Shown in pieces: positions 1 to 7,145 of a DNA stretch of 17,414 bases (within the stretch, counting starts at the first letter, position 1; every line of letters begins with the position of its first letter). The notes beneath the pieces were generated by a model, which was not told where the DNA came from, did not search any database, and was given only the letters and a program-made list of their open reading frames with translations. The position numbers were made by a program, and so were the translations under genes. The DNA is from Nitrospirota bacterium (lineage in GTDB: Bacteria; Nitrospirota; Nitrospiria; Nitrospirales; Nitrospiraceae): positions 1 through 17,414 of the forward strand of contig JACPZN010000060.1 of NCBI GenBank assembly GCA_016195505.1. The letters are read 5' to 3'.

Positions 1-27
1 GGCCTTCTCAAACAAGCGACGCTTCAT
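1..27 (-). CDS. start of next gene in efflux operon (partial, runs off left edge)
   Basis: An ATG on the minus strand at 27-25 opens a frame (MKRRLFEKA) that stays open to the window edge. It begins 6 nt after the stop codon of the efflux adaptor gene, with a purine-rich AGAA just before it. MacA/HlyD-type adaptors are usually followed by an ABC ATPase/permease or an RND pump, so this is probably the start of such a partner. Nine residues are too few to identify it. Confidence 0.35.
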
Positions 28-33
28 GGCTTC

Positions 34-1308
34 TCATATGCCTCTATCGCGTGACCGCCTCTGACCGCCCGATGACCCGAAGCCTGGAGGCAGATCGCCA
101 CCCTTTTTCGCGCCATGTGGCTGCTCGACCCCCACGATCACTTGATCACTCTCGGCAACAGCATCAGAGACGATCTCGGTCGACGAACCGTCGGAAATCC
201 CTGTTTGCACGGCGACGGAAGCCAACTCACCATTCTCACCCTGTTTCCAGATAAGCCTGGCCGGTGGACCGCCGTTCCCGGCTGGGATAGCTCGGCCGCT
301 GCCCTCACGTTTGGCCGGCCTTCCCTCCGCTCGACGAGACTCACCCTGATCGGATTTCGGCGGCATGAAGCGAAGCGCCGCATTGGGAACCTTGAGCACG
401 TTGTCGCGCTGGGCCACCACAATAGAGACGTTGGCCGTCATGCCGGGCTTCAGACGCAGATCTTTATTGTCGACGCCGACGACGACGTTATAGGTCACGA
501 CGTTTTGCACATTGATCGGAGCCAACCGCACTTGGCGAATCGTACCGGCAAACGGCACCCCAGGGTAGGCATCCACGGTAAACGTCGCATCCTTACCCTC
601 TGTGATTCCGCCGATGTCCGATTCGCTGACATTCGTATCCACCTGCATTTTGGTGAGGTCGAGCGCGATCAGGAACAGATTCGGCGTAGCGAAGCTGGCT
701 GCCACCGTCTGACCGACCTCGATGTTTCTCGCCACGACGATGCCGTTCACCGGCGAACGAATGGTGGCATATTTCAAATCCAAGTCAGCCGCATTTAGCG
801 CCGCTTCGGCTTGCTTGACCTGAGCCATCGCAACGTTGACCTGAGCGTCCGCCCCCTGCGCGTTGGTGATCGCCACGTCGACGTCGTTTTGCGACACGAA
901 TTGCTGCGCCACGAGCGACTTGGCGCGGTCCAGCTCGCGTTTGCGTTGCGCCTGCTCGGTCCTGGCCCGCGCCACATTGGCCTTCGCCATTTCGAGATTG
1001 CTGGCGGCCTGGTTTCGGCGGGCTTTGAACGGTTCTGGATCAATCGTGGCCACAATGTCGCCGGCCTTGACCACCGAGTTGAAATCGGCGTGCAAGCTCT
1101 TGATCATGCCCGATACCTGCGTGCCTACCTGCACGGACACCACGGGATTGATTGTTCCGGTCGCCGTGACGACCGACACTACCGAGCCGCGCTCGACCAT
1201 AGCGCTGCGATAGCGGACCGGCACCTTGCGTTCCCCATTGAAGAAGACATAGCCCCCAATAGCCAGTCCGACGGCGACCACCCCAAGGATCAAGCCAAGA
1301 CGTCGCAT
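34..1308 (-). CDS. periplasmic adaptor subunit of a tripartite efflux pump (MacA/HlyD family)
   Basis: This is a 424-residue membrane-fusion protein that would link an inner-membrane pump to an outer-membrane channel. Residues 5-23 are a single hydrophobic N-terminal anchor. A beta-sandwich half (about 50-92, with VGTQVSGMI and VKAGDIVATIDP) comes next. A long Ala/Gln/Arg-rich alpha-hairpin (about 94-183) follows, then the second lipoyl half (ATIRSPVNGIVVARNIEVGQTV), a beta-barrel and a membrane-proximal domain. The C-terminus is a Gly/Arg/Ser-rich tail. An insertion rich in Arg, Gly and Pro (about residues 323-350) lies before the last strand. The ATG has AGGA about 8 nt upstream. The next gene starts 6 nt after its stop, so the two are probably co-transcribed. 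The family is clear; the substrate and the pump type (ABC or RND) are not. Confidence 0.88.
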   Translation of the reverse strand: MRRLGLILGVVAVGLAIGGYVFFNGERKVPVRYRSAMVERGSVVSVVTATGTINPVVSVQVGTQVSGMIKSLHADFNSVVKAGDIVATIDPEPFKARRNQAASNLEMAKANVARARTEQAQRKRELDRAKSLVAQQFVSQNDVDVAITNAQGADAQVNVAMAQVKQAEAALNAADLDLKYATIRSPVNGIVVARNIEVGQTVAASFATPNLFLIALDLTKMQVDTNVSESDIGGITEGKDATFTVDAYPGVPFAGTIRQVRLAPINVQNVVTYNVVVGVDNKDLRLKPGMTANVSIVVAQRDNVLKVPNAALRFMPPKSDQGESRRAEGRPAKREGSGRAIPAGNGGPPARLIWKQGENGELASVAVQTGISDGSSTEIVSDAVAESDQVIVGVEQPHGAKKGGDLPPGFGSSGGQRRSRDRGI

Positions 1309-1632
1309 GCGCCTATCCTACGCGTTGTTCAAGAATTTAATCCATTCTATCAGGAAGTACCTGGCGATTCACCCTATGAATCCACAATGCACAGCCCCTC
1401 TATCTACACTGAAGATGGGTCCAGCTCTTGGACCGGCCGATGCCGCCTGTGGCCCCCACTTCAGGAAGTACGGGGGGGGTGAGGCTGACACCAAGGTGGA
1501 CAAGTCTCGATGTAACCAGATATTCAACGCCGAAGGGGAAATATTATGGGTCCTGTCAATCATCCCAGAAATCAGAGTCGCAACGCCACATAGGTTTTAG
1601 GAAAGACCGGGCTTATCGAGGAAGGACAACCC
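1309..1632. other. 324-nt intergenic gap between accC and the efflux adaptor, no convincing gene
   Basis: Reading frames here are short and resemble no family I recognise. It contains a run of 8 G (1472-1479), an 11-bp direct repeat tcaggaagtac (1350-1360 and 1461-1471) and a small inverted repeat ggtcca/tggacc (1418-1434, 5-nt loop). I see no strong intrinsic terminator after accC. The weak adaptor promoter is at its left end. Confidence 0.6.
1344..1372 (-). promoter_or_regulatory. possible extended -10 promoter for the efflux adaptor
   Basis: On the minus strand TGATAGAAT forms an extended -10 (TGnTAGAAT, hexamer at 1349-1344). A poor -35 (GTGAAT, 1372-1367) stands 17 nt upstream. It lies about 35 nt before the adaptor ATG. 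The weak -35 makes this tentative. Confidence 0.35.
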
Positions 1633-2979
1633 TTATGGCTGCCCCGCGAGAAACCGTTCCAAGAATGTCGTGGACACATGACCCTTTTGGAAATCGGGGT
1701 CGTCGAGGATCCGGCGGTGGAGCGGAATGGTGGTCTTGATGCCTTCGATGACGAATTCGTCGAGAGCACGCCTCATGCGGACCATCGACTCTTGACGATC
1801 GCGCCCGTGGGTAATCAACTTTGCGATCATTGAATCGTAGTACGGCACAACGATCGCACCGGTCTCCATGGCGGAATCGACTCGGACGCCGAAACCTCCT
1901 GGAGCGCTGTACTTGGTGATCTGCCCGGGCGAAGGGGTAAACTTCTCAGGGTCCTCTGCATTAATCCGGCATTCCATGCTGTGGCCGTTCAGCACGACGT
2001 CCTGTTGCCTGATCGAGAGGGGGTGACCGGCGGCCAAACGAATCTGCTCCTTGATCAAGTCGATCCCGGTCACCATTTCAGTAATCGGGTGCTCAACCTG
2101 GATGCGGGTGTTCACTTCCATGAAAAAGAAGTTGCGATCTTTGTCGAGCAGAAATTCGACGGTACCCACGTTTCTGTAGTGCGCCGCCTTGACGACCTCC
2201 ACGGCGACTCGTCCGATTTCACGGCGAAGCTTTTCATCGACTGCCGGCGAGGGTGTTTCCTCTACCAGCTTCTGATGTCGTCGTTGAATCGAGCAATCCC
2301 GTTCGCCGAGATGAATGACATGGCCACGATGGTCTGCCAAGACCTGTACTTCGATATGACGTGGCTCCAGGAAATAGCGTTCCAGATACACACCTTCGTT
2401 GCCGAAGGTCGATTTGGCTTCGGCCTGAGCTGCCTGGAAGGCTCGACCCAGGTCTTCAGCTTTGTTCACGACGCGCATACCGCGTCCCCCGCCACCGGCC
2501 GAGGCCTTGATGATGACGGGGAAACCGATTTTCTGCGCGGCTTGCGACGCATCTTCCTCGCTTCGCAATTCGCCGGGACTTCCCGGGGTCACCGGAAGTC
2601 CGCGCTTCGCGACAATTTCGCGGGCCTTTGCCTTATCCCCCATCATGGCGAGATTCTCGGAGGTAGGGCCTATAAATTTGATGCCGATGGACTCGCAGAC
2701 TTCAGCGAAGTGGGCGTTCTCGGATAAGAATCCGTAGCCTGGATGAATGGCGTCGGCACCGGAGATTTCAGCGGCGCTTAAGACGTTCGGAATATTACGG
2801 TAGCTCAGCGCGGCTTCAGGCGGACCGACGCATATCTTTTCGTCGGCAGCCCGCACGTGTAAACTGGCAGCATCGGCTTCCGAATGGATCGCGACGGTCC
2901 TGATGCCAAGTTCCTTGCAAGCCCGAATTACCCGCAGCGCGATTTCTCCACGATTGGCAATGAGAACTTTCTTGAACAC
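1633..2979 (-). CDS. accC: biotin carboxylase subunit of acetyl-CoA carboxylase
   Basis: A 448-residue ATP-grasp enzyme that carboxylates biotin on BCCP with ATP and bicarbonate, the first half-reaction of malonyl-CoA synthesis. It has the N-terminal KVLIANRGEIALRVIRACKE, the HPGYGFLSENAHFAE segment, the glycine-rich ATP loop KASAGGGGRGM and the metal/active-site stretch FMEVNTRIQVEHPITEMVTG. Length is normal for AccC. The start codon is GTG (2979-2977), with GGAG 7 nt upstream. The gene follows accB by 31 nt and ends the operon aroQ-efp-accB-accC. No accA or accD is in the window. The long single-chain pyruvate carboxylase or propionyl-CoA carboxylase architecture is excluded by the length. 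Confidence 0.97.
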   Translation of the reverse strand: MFKKVLIANRGEIALRVIRACKELGIRTVAIHSEADAASLHVRAADEKICVGPPEAALSYRNIPNVLSAAEISGADAIHPGYGFLSENAHFAEVCESIGIKFIGPTSENLAMMGDKAKAREIVAKRGLPVTPGSPGELRSEEDASQAAQKIGFPVIIKASAGGGGRGMRVVNKAEDLGRAFQAAQAEAKSTFGNEGVYLERYFLEPRHIEVQVLADHRGHVIHLGERDCSIQRRHQKLVEETPSPAVDEKLRREIGRVAVEVVKAAHYRNVGTVEFLLDKDRNFFFMEVNTRIQVEHPITEMVTGIDLIKEQIRLAAGHPLSIRQQDVVLNGHSMECRINAEDPEKFTPSPGQITKYSAPGGFGVRVDSAMETGAIVVPYYDSMIAKLITHGRDRQESMVRMRRALDEFVIEGIKTTIPLHRRILDDPDFQKGHVSTTFLERFLAGQP

Positions 2980-3010
2980 TTCTCAGCTCCAATGAGATGG
3001 CGAGGGCTGT

Positions 3011-3574
3011 CTATGGAGCGGCTTTTGGATCGATCTGGAAGAGCGCTTGGCCATACTCGACCGACTTGGTACTTTCCGCCAAAATCTTCACGATGCGTCC
3101 ATCCACTTCTGACTCGATCTCGTTCATAAGTTTCATCGCTTCGACGATACACAGGACCTGGCCTTTTTTGACGAAGTCGCCTTCTTCGACATAGGGATCG
3201 GCATCCGGTGACGGAGATCGGTAGAAGGTGCCGACGATAGGGGAGGTGATGGTCACGATACCGGCTGGCCCTTCGGCCGACTGGCTTGCGGTTGCAGCGG
3301 AATGTGCGGTCTGCTGGGACGGGGACGGTACAGCTTCCTGCACCGATGTCGAGACGGGCTTGACGCCGGCCTCATAGCGGACACGGATTCGTACGTCTTG
3401 CCGCTCAATCTCCAACTCGGTCAAGTTGTTTCGACGAAGCAGATCAATGAGGTCTTGAATCTGCTTGGTTTGACTGCCCGTGAGCAATGTCTCCGGTATC
3501 GGTCCGCTAAAGGTGTTTGGCAAGACGATCGGACGAATCTTTTGTTTTGAACGAGCCGATCGGCGTGTGCTCAC
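3011..3574 (-). CDS. accB: biotin carboxyl carrier protein of acetyl-CoA carboxylase
   Basis: The carrier subunit (187 residues) holds the biotin that shuttles between AccC and the carboxyltransferase. The C-terminal biotinyl domain carries EAMKLMNEIE, with the biotinylated lysine at about residue 148. An Ala/Pro/Ser-rich linker (about 73-104) separates it from the N-terminal region, where QIQDLIDLLRRNNLTELEIE matches the usual BCCP beginning. The chosen start is a GTG (3574-3572) that overlaps the efp stop as GTGA, with GGAG 8 nt upstream. This gives about 35 residues more N-terminal sequence than most BCCPs. A TTG nearer the conserved start (LLTGSQTKQIQ) is possible, but its GGAG lies only 3 nt away. 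Confidence 0.95.
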   Translation of the reverse strand: MSTRRSARSKQKIRPIVLPNTFSGPIPETLLTGSQTKQIQDLIDLLRRNNLTELEIERQDVRIRVRYEAGVKPVSTSVQEAVPSPSQQTAHSAATASQSAEGPAGIVTITSPIVGTFYRSPSPDADPYVEEGDFVKKGQVLCIVEAMKLMNEIESEVDGRIVKILAESTKSVEYGQALFQIDPKAAP

Positions 3575-4131
3575 CGGACGCGCTCCACGTAGGATCTGGT
3601 GCGAGTATCGATCTTGATCACGGTGCCGACCTCCAAATAGAGGGGCACTTTGATCGTCGCTCCCGTTTCCACAACCGCCGGCTTAGTCCCTCCAGAGGCG
3701 GTGTCGCCCCGCACTCCGGGGTCCGCATCGACGACTTTGAGCTCAATAAAGTTCGGCAGCTCGACGGCAATTGGTCGATGCTCGTAGACCAGGATTTTCG
3801 CGATCATGTTCTCTTTCAAGAGATCAGCGTTCTCTCCGAGCTGGCTCTTTTCAAAGGTGAGCTGCTCGTAGGTCTCTGTATCCATAAACGTATAGGAGTC
3901 GCCGGTGGCGTAGAGAAACTGCATTTCCCGTTCCTCCAGATCCGGTTCCTCAAAGCGTTCACCGGATCTGAAGGTCCGATCCAGCACGTTCCCCGAGATA
4001 TAACTCTTCAGCTTCGTGCGAACGAATGCCCCGCCCTTCCCTGGCTTCACATGCTGGAACTCGACGATGTAAAACGGTTCGCCCTCCACCATCAGACGAA
4101 CCCCATTGCGAAAATCAACGGTTGAAATCAC
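3571..4131 (-). CDS. efp: translation elongation factor P
   Basis: A 186-residue EF-P, which relieves ribosome stalling at polyproline stretches. The N-terminal KOW-like domain carries the tip loop VKPGKGGAF with Lys32, the position that is post-translationally modified in many bacteria. The OB domains follow (YATGDSYTFMDTETYEQLTF; VKIDTRTRSYVERV-type C-terminus). The frame is open far upstream, but only a GTG at 4131-4129 gives the family N-terminus (ISTVDFRNGVRL) and normal length. It has GGGAG 6 nt upstream. The modification enzyme is not in the window. It lies 43 nt after aroQ and overlaps accB by 4 nt, a common aroQ-efp-accB-accC arrangement. Confidence 0.96.
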   Translation of the reverse strand: MISTVDFRNGVRLMVEGEPFYIVEFQHVKPGKGGAFVRTKLKSYISGNVLDRTFRSGERFEEPDLEEREMQFLYATGDSYTFMDTETYEQLTFEKSQLGENADLLKENMIAKILVYEHRPIAVELPNFIELKVVDADPGVRGDTASGGTKPAVVETGATIKVPLYLEVGTVIKIDTRTRSYVERVR

Positions 4132-4174
4132 CCTACTCTCCCTTCCATCAAGAAAACGAACGTCGCCGGTGTTG

Positions 4175-4675
4175 TCAATGCTTGCGTGGTCCGGTGCCGC
4201 GGGTCGAGCTAGTCCGTGAGGCGGGGGACCGTGATCCACGTGCAGACAGATGTTCGTACAGTCCCCGAAGCGCCAAGAGGTAGCCGGTTGGACCGAGTCC
4301 TGAAATCTGCCCCAGAGCGACTCCTGAGACATAGGAATGCCGACGAAATTCCTCGCGCCGGTAGATGTTTGAAAGATGCACCTCAATGGAGGGTAGGTTG
4401 ACTGCCGCCAGAGCGTCTCGTATGGCGACGCTGGTATGGGTGTAGGCCGCTGGATTAATGATGATTCCTTGGTAGCCACTGCGTGCTTCTTGAATCCATG
4501 TCACCAACTCGCCCTCAAGATTCGACTGACGAATATCAAGTTCCACTCCCAGTTCCTCGCTGAGCTTTGAGAGGGATGCATCGATCGCATCGAGCGTAGC
4601 TGTCCCGTAAATAGATTCCTCACGGCTTCCCAGAAGGTTGAGATTAGGACCATGCAGGACCAACAAACGCAACAT
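4175..4675 (-). CDS. aroQ: 3-dehydroquinate dehydratase, type II
   Basis: This enzyme catalyses the trans dehydration of 3-dehydroquinate to 3-dehydroshikimate (shikimate pathway, cytosol, dodecamer in the family). The type II signatures are all present: HGPNLNLLGSREESIYG with the catalytic Arg and Tyr, INPAAYTHTSVAIRDAL, the active-site His in IEVHLSNIYRREEFRRHSY, and SGLGPTGYLLALRGL. The ATG at 4675 was chosen because it begins the family core (MLRLLVLHGPN) and lies downstream of the promoter at 4738-4766. A GGAGG is present but about 15 nt away, which is long. The last 20 or so residues form a Ser/Arg/Thr-rich basic tail not typical of the family, giving 166 residues instead of about 145-155. 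Confidence 0.95.
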   Translation of the reverse strand: MLRLLVLHGPNLNLLGSREESIYGTATLDAIDASLSKLSEELGVELDIRQSNLEGELVTWIQEARSGYQGIIINPAAYTHTSVAIRDALAAVNLPSIEVHLSNIYRREEFRRHSYVSGVALGQISGLGPTGYLLALRGLYEHLSARGSRSPASRTSSTRGTGPRKH

Positions 4676-4737
4676 CTTGGGTACGAACTGCCTCCGCGAA
4701 ATCTCTGTGTCTTCTGGTGAACACCGCAAGCGGCGGC

Positions 4738-4766
4738 ATTCTAGCAGTCCTGTCCAAGAGGGTCAA
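4738..4766 (-). promoter_or_regulatory. sigma70-type promoter for aroQ-efp-accB-accC
   Basis: The minus strand reads TTGACC (4766-4761), 17 nt, TAGAAT (4743-4738), with an extended -10 (TGC before TAGAAT). The predicted start of transcription is near 4731, about 56 nt before the aroQ ATG. It sits just past the end of the TPR gene, so the fatty-acid/EF-P operon can be expressed independently of the upstream run. A small inverted repeat (ccgcaagcgg, 4724-4733) covers the predicted start. Confidence 0.75.
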
Positions 4767-4779
4767 ACTATTGAACTAC

Positions 4780-5529
4780 TTAGGAAGTTGGAGGGCTCGA
4801 TTCGCCGGAATGGGCTCGATCTCGTCGATGCACTTGGATTGCGGCGAGCCATTGCTCGAGTTGAGTTACCGTAGCCCTCCTGCGCTCATGAGCCATTGAG
4901 GCCACGAGGGTTGCCATCTGGGTGAGGTCTTCCTGGGGAGACGTGGTGACGGTGGCAGGCCGTTCCTCTGCATTAAGAGCAACCGGCTCTGACTTGGCCG
5001 TGCTTGATTGGGCAGTCTCTATGGGAGGCACGGCCGCTTCGGAAACCGGTTTGCCTGGCTTTTTTGTCCGCAATGGCCGTGATGGCTCTGCCGTGGCGGG
5101 AGACACCGGGGCACCGAGTACTGCACGAAGTGACAACGCTTCTTGGTCCTGGGGGTTGACGGCCAGAATGACATTGCAGGACCGCAGGGCCGCATCTTTG
5201 GCTCCTTGCGCTATATAGATCTTAGCTAATGTTCGATGCGCGCGGAGATTTTCTGGGCTCAATTTTACCGCTTCTTCCAGAATGGCTGTGGCCTTGACCG
5301 GCTGGTTCATCTGGTCATAGGTCCGACCCAGCGCAACCATCGCTGTAATAAAACTCGGATAGGTTTTCAATCCGTCCTCGAGGACGGCTGCCGCCTCGCT
5401 CCACATTCCGGCCTTTCCGTATTCTTCGGCCAAGGGGATAAAGGCTTTCGATCCCGGCTCCTTGGCCAAGGCCAAGGCTAGCCGATCAATTTCGGCCGCG
5501 TTGTCTACTCTGTTGGAGCCTGAAGCCAT
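4780..5529 (-). CDS. tetratricopeptide-repeat protein of unknown role
   Basis: About 249 residues. The N-terminal half holds three to four TPR helix pairs (about residues 15-130; for example FIPLAEEYGKAGMWSEAAAVLEDGL, ALGRTYDQMNQPVKATAILEEAV, TLAKIYIAQGAKDAALRSCN). A Pro/Ala/Ser-rich linker (about 130-200) follows, then a C-terminal helical segment (LTQMATLVASMAHERRRATVTQLEQWLAAIQ). I see no signal peptide or membrane segment. It follows coaBC, whose stop lies between GGAG and this ATG. A GTG at 5541-5539 overlapping the coaBC stop as GTGA is an alternative start, but it lacks a free Shine-Dalgarno. TPRs mediate protein-protein contacts; the partner is unknown. Confidence 0.85.
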   Translation of the reverse strand: MASGSNRVDNAAEIDRLALALAKEPGSKAFIPLAEEYGKAGMWSEAAAVLEDGLKTYPSFITAMVALGRTYDQMNQPVKATAILEEAVKLSPENLRAHRTLAKIYIAQGAKDAALRSCNVILAVNPQDQEALSLRAVLGAPVSPATAEPSRPLRTKKPGKPVSEAAVPPIETAQSSTAKSEPVALNAEERPATVTTSPQEDLTQMATLVASMAHERRRATVTQLEQWLAAIQVHRRDRAHSGESSPPTS

Positions 5530-5537
5530 GGACTGAA

Positions 5538-6782
5538 TCACTCCACTGCGGTAGCGGAATGGTGTTGTGCCGAGCGCAGATTTTGTACCGCCGTGAGGAT
5601 TTCATCGGCGAGCTGGCGTTTCGGCATCAGGCCGAATTCTTTCTGTTGGCCGGTGCGCGAGAGGATGACCGCGGCGTTGTCATCGCTGCCGAACCCGGCA
5701 CCCTCTCTTGTCACATCGTTTGCGATGATCAGGTCGAGTCCCTTCCCGATAAGCTTGTCCTTTGCATGTGAGACCAGATGTTCGGTTTCCGCCGCGAAGC
5801 CAACCAGGACCTGGGAGGTTCGTTGAGCGGACAGCATTGCAAGAATGTCGGGAGCAGTTTCAAGCTCGAGAGAGAGGGCTGTCCGGCCTCGCTTCTTGAG
5901 TTTTTGGGCGGCTTGCTCTTTCGGAAGAAAATCAGCGACGGCGGCGGCCATGATCACAACCGTGGAGGATCCAAAATGTCGGCAGAGTGCGTCGGCCATC
6001 TCCTTGGCGGTTGTCACAGAAACCACTTTGACTCCACATGGAGGAGCAAGAGCGGTTGGACCCGTAACAAGCACCACATCGGCCCCTCGATCGCGTGCGG
6101 CCTCCGCAATCGCATACCCCATCTTGCCCGACGAACGATTGGAGATGAAACGAACAGGATCGATCGCTTCCTGTGTGGGGCCGGCAGATACGAGCACCCG
6201 CTGTCCCTTCCAATCTTCCTGTGGAATCAAAGCAGTCTGCACTGCTTCCACAATTCTTGATTCCGAAGCAAGTCGGCCCTGCGCGATTTGTCCTGAAGCC
6301 AGGGGACCTTCTTCGGGATCGAGGAGAATGGCGCCTCTCGCGCGCAGGGTTCTCACATGGTCAGCAACAGTGGGATTCATCCACATATCGCCATCCATCG
6401 CCGGGGCGATGACCAAGGGACACTTAGCGGTCAGCAACATGGCAGATAGGAGATCATCCGCCAGACCAACAGCCGCCTTCGCCAGAAAATTCGCCGTAGC
6501 CGGCGCCACGATGATGGCATGGGCACGTTCAGGGATGGAGAGGTGTCTCATCTCCTCGTGCGCCTCAAAGAGGTCTGTCGTGACTCGCTTCCCAGAGAGC
6601 ACCTCAAACGTCAACGGCGTCACAAATCTTGTGGCTGCCTGCGTCATGACGACCTCGACGGAGGCACCTTCGCGCGTCAAGGCCCGCAGCAAACTCACGG
6701 CCTTATACGCTGCAATGCTTCCTGTCACTCCCAGCACGAGGCGCTTGCCCTGCAGGGTTGCCTGTGATCGGTCCAGATCCAA
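5538..6782 (-). CDS. coaBC: bifunctional phosphopantothenoylcysteine synthetase/decarboxylase
   Basis: A 414-residue flavoprotein for two steps of coenzyme A synthesis: CTP-dependent joining of phosphopantothenate and cysteine (CoaB), then decarboxylation to phosphopantetheine (CoaC). The CoaC half has GVTGSIAAYKAVSLLRAL, the catalytic His80 (MRHLSIPERAH) and VAPATANFLAKAAVGLADDLL. The CoaB half begins near 193 with RVLVSAGPTQEAIDPVRFISN and has AAAVADFLP followed by a KKR lysine motif. The equivalent of E. coli Asn125 is Asp130 (PAMDGDMW), and that of Cys158 is Ser163 (LASGQIAQGR). The start is TTG (6782-6780), with AGGAG 6 nt upstream formed by the end of rpoZ; the gap is 3 nt. The gmk-rpoZ-coaBC order is widely conserved. 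Confidence 0.96.
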   Translation of the reverse strand: MDLDRSQATLQGKRLVLGVTGSIAAYKAVSLLRALTREGASVEVVMTQAATRFVTPLTFEVLSGKRVTTDLFEAHEEMRHLSIPERAHAIIVAPATANFLAKAAVGLADDLLSAMLLTAKCPLVIAPAMDGDMWMNPTVADHVRTLRARGAILLDPEEGPLASGQIAQGRLASESRIVEAVQTALIPQEDWKGQRVLVSAGPTQEAIDPVRFISNRSSGKMGYAIAEAARDRGADVVLVTGPTALAPPCGVKVVSVTTAKEMADALCRHFGSSTVVIMAAAVADFLPKEQAAQKLKKRGRTALSLELETAPDILAMLSAQRTSQVLVGFAAETEHLVSHAKDKLIGKGLDLIIANDVTREGAGFGSDDNAAVILSRTGQQKEFGLMPKRQLADEILTAVQNLRSAQHHSATAVE

Positions 6783-6785
6783 TGA

Positions 6786-7145
6786 CTACTCCTCGGCTGG
6801 GGCTACGGCTGGCTTGGCCGTGTCGTCCACGTATACGCTGAGCTCTTTCTTGATCTCTCGGGCGTCTTCCCCGGTCATCATTGCGAGGCGCTCAGTCTCA
6901 CCTTCTTTTTCTCGTTTGGCCTCTTTCATGGCAGCACGGGCTTCTTTACCCATCAGATACTTGACCTTACCTCGCAGTACTTCGTCGAGTGCCATGGTCG
7001 TTTCTTTCGTAAAGCGCGATGGACCGCTCAGTTTAGCCCCCTGAGTCAAGTGCTTTGCCCGTTGGGCAGTGACGATCACCAGCCGATGGCGGGAATCGAA
7101 TTCGTCCGGCGTGTACTGCGGCAGCAAACTCAGCATGTCAATCAT
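6786..7145 (-). CDS. rpoZ: RNA polymerase omega subunit
   Basis: A 119-residue protein with the omega core at about residues 12-65: YTPDEFDSRHRLVIVTAQRAKHLTQGAK, then TTMALDEVLRGKVKYL. Omega helps assemble beta-prime and, in some bacteria, takes part in ppGpp binding. The C-terminal part is charged (Lys/Glu-rich, about 66-105) and ends in an Ala/Pro tail. The protein is somewhat longer than many omegas. The ATG overlaps the gmk stop as ATGA (7145-7142), with AGGGAG about 10 nt upstream. Its position between gmk and coaBC supports the call, because omega sequences are short and diverge quickly. Confidence 0.9.
   Translation of the reverse strand: MIDMLSLLPQYTPDEFDSRHRLVIVTAQRAKHLTQGAKLSGPSRFTKETTMALDEVLRGKVKYLMGKEARAAMKEAKREKEGETERLAMMTGEDAREIKKELSVYVDDTAKPAVAPAEE

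Noticed and set aside
1418..1434. ggtcca/tggacc hairpin as terminator of accC
   Set aside because: The stem is only 6 bp, no T-run follows on either strand, and it lies about 200 nt beyond the accC stop.
115..1482. Long plus-strand open frames opposite the efflux adaptor
   Set aside because: These are composition-driven antisense frames in high-GC coding DNA. The minus-strand protein has full family structure.
1535..1565. TTGACA and TAATAT hexamers on the minus strand after accC
   Set aside because: The two boxes are only about 7 nt apart, so they cannot form one promoter. No suitable partner lies at 16-18 nt.
1981..2727. 248-codon plus-strand frame opposite accC
   Set aside because: It is antisense to a textbook biotin carboxylase and has no recognisable domain or ribosome binding site.
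4132..4479. Extended N-terminus of efp
   Set aside because: This stretch overlaps aroQ in another frame and has no EF-P similarity. GTG 4131 with GGGAG gives the normal length.
4676..4729. Upstream ATG for aroQ
   Set aside because: It would start essentially at the predicted transcription start, and the extra residues do not match the family.
5845..7044. 399-codon open frame on the plus strand opposite coaBC and rpoZ
   Set aside because: It is a Ser/Ala/Arg-rich shadow of two clear conserved genes on the other strand. It resembles no family.
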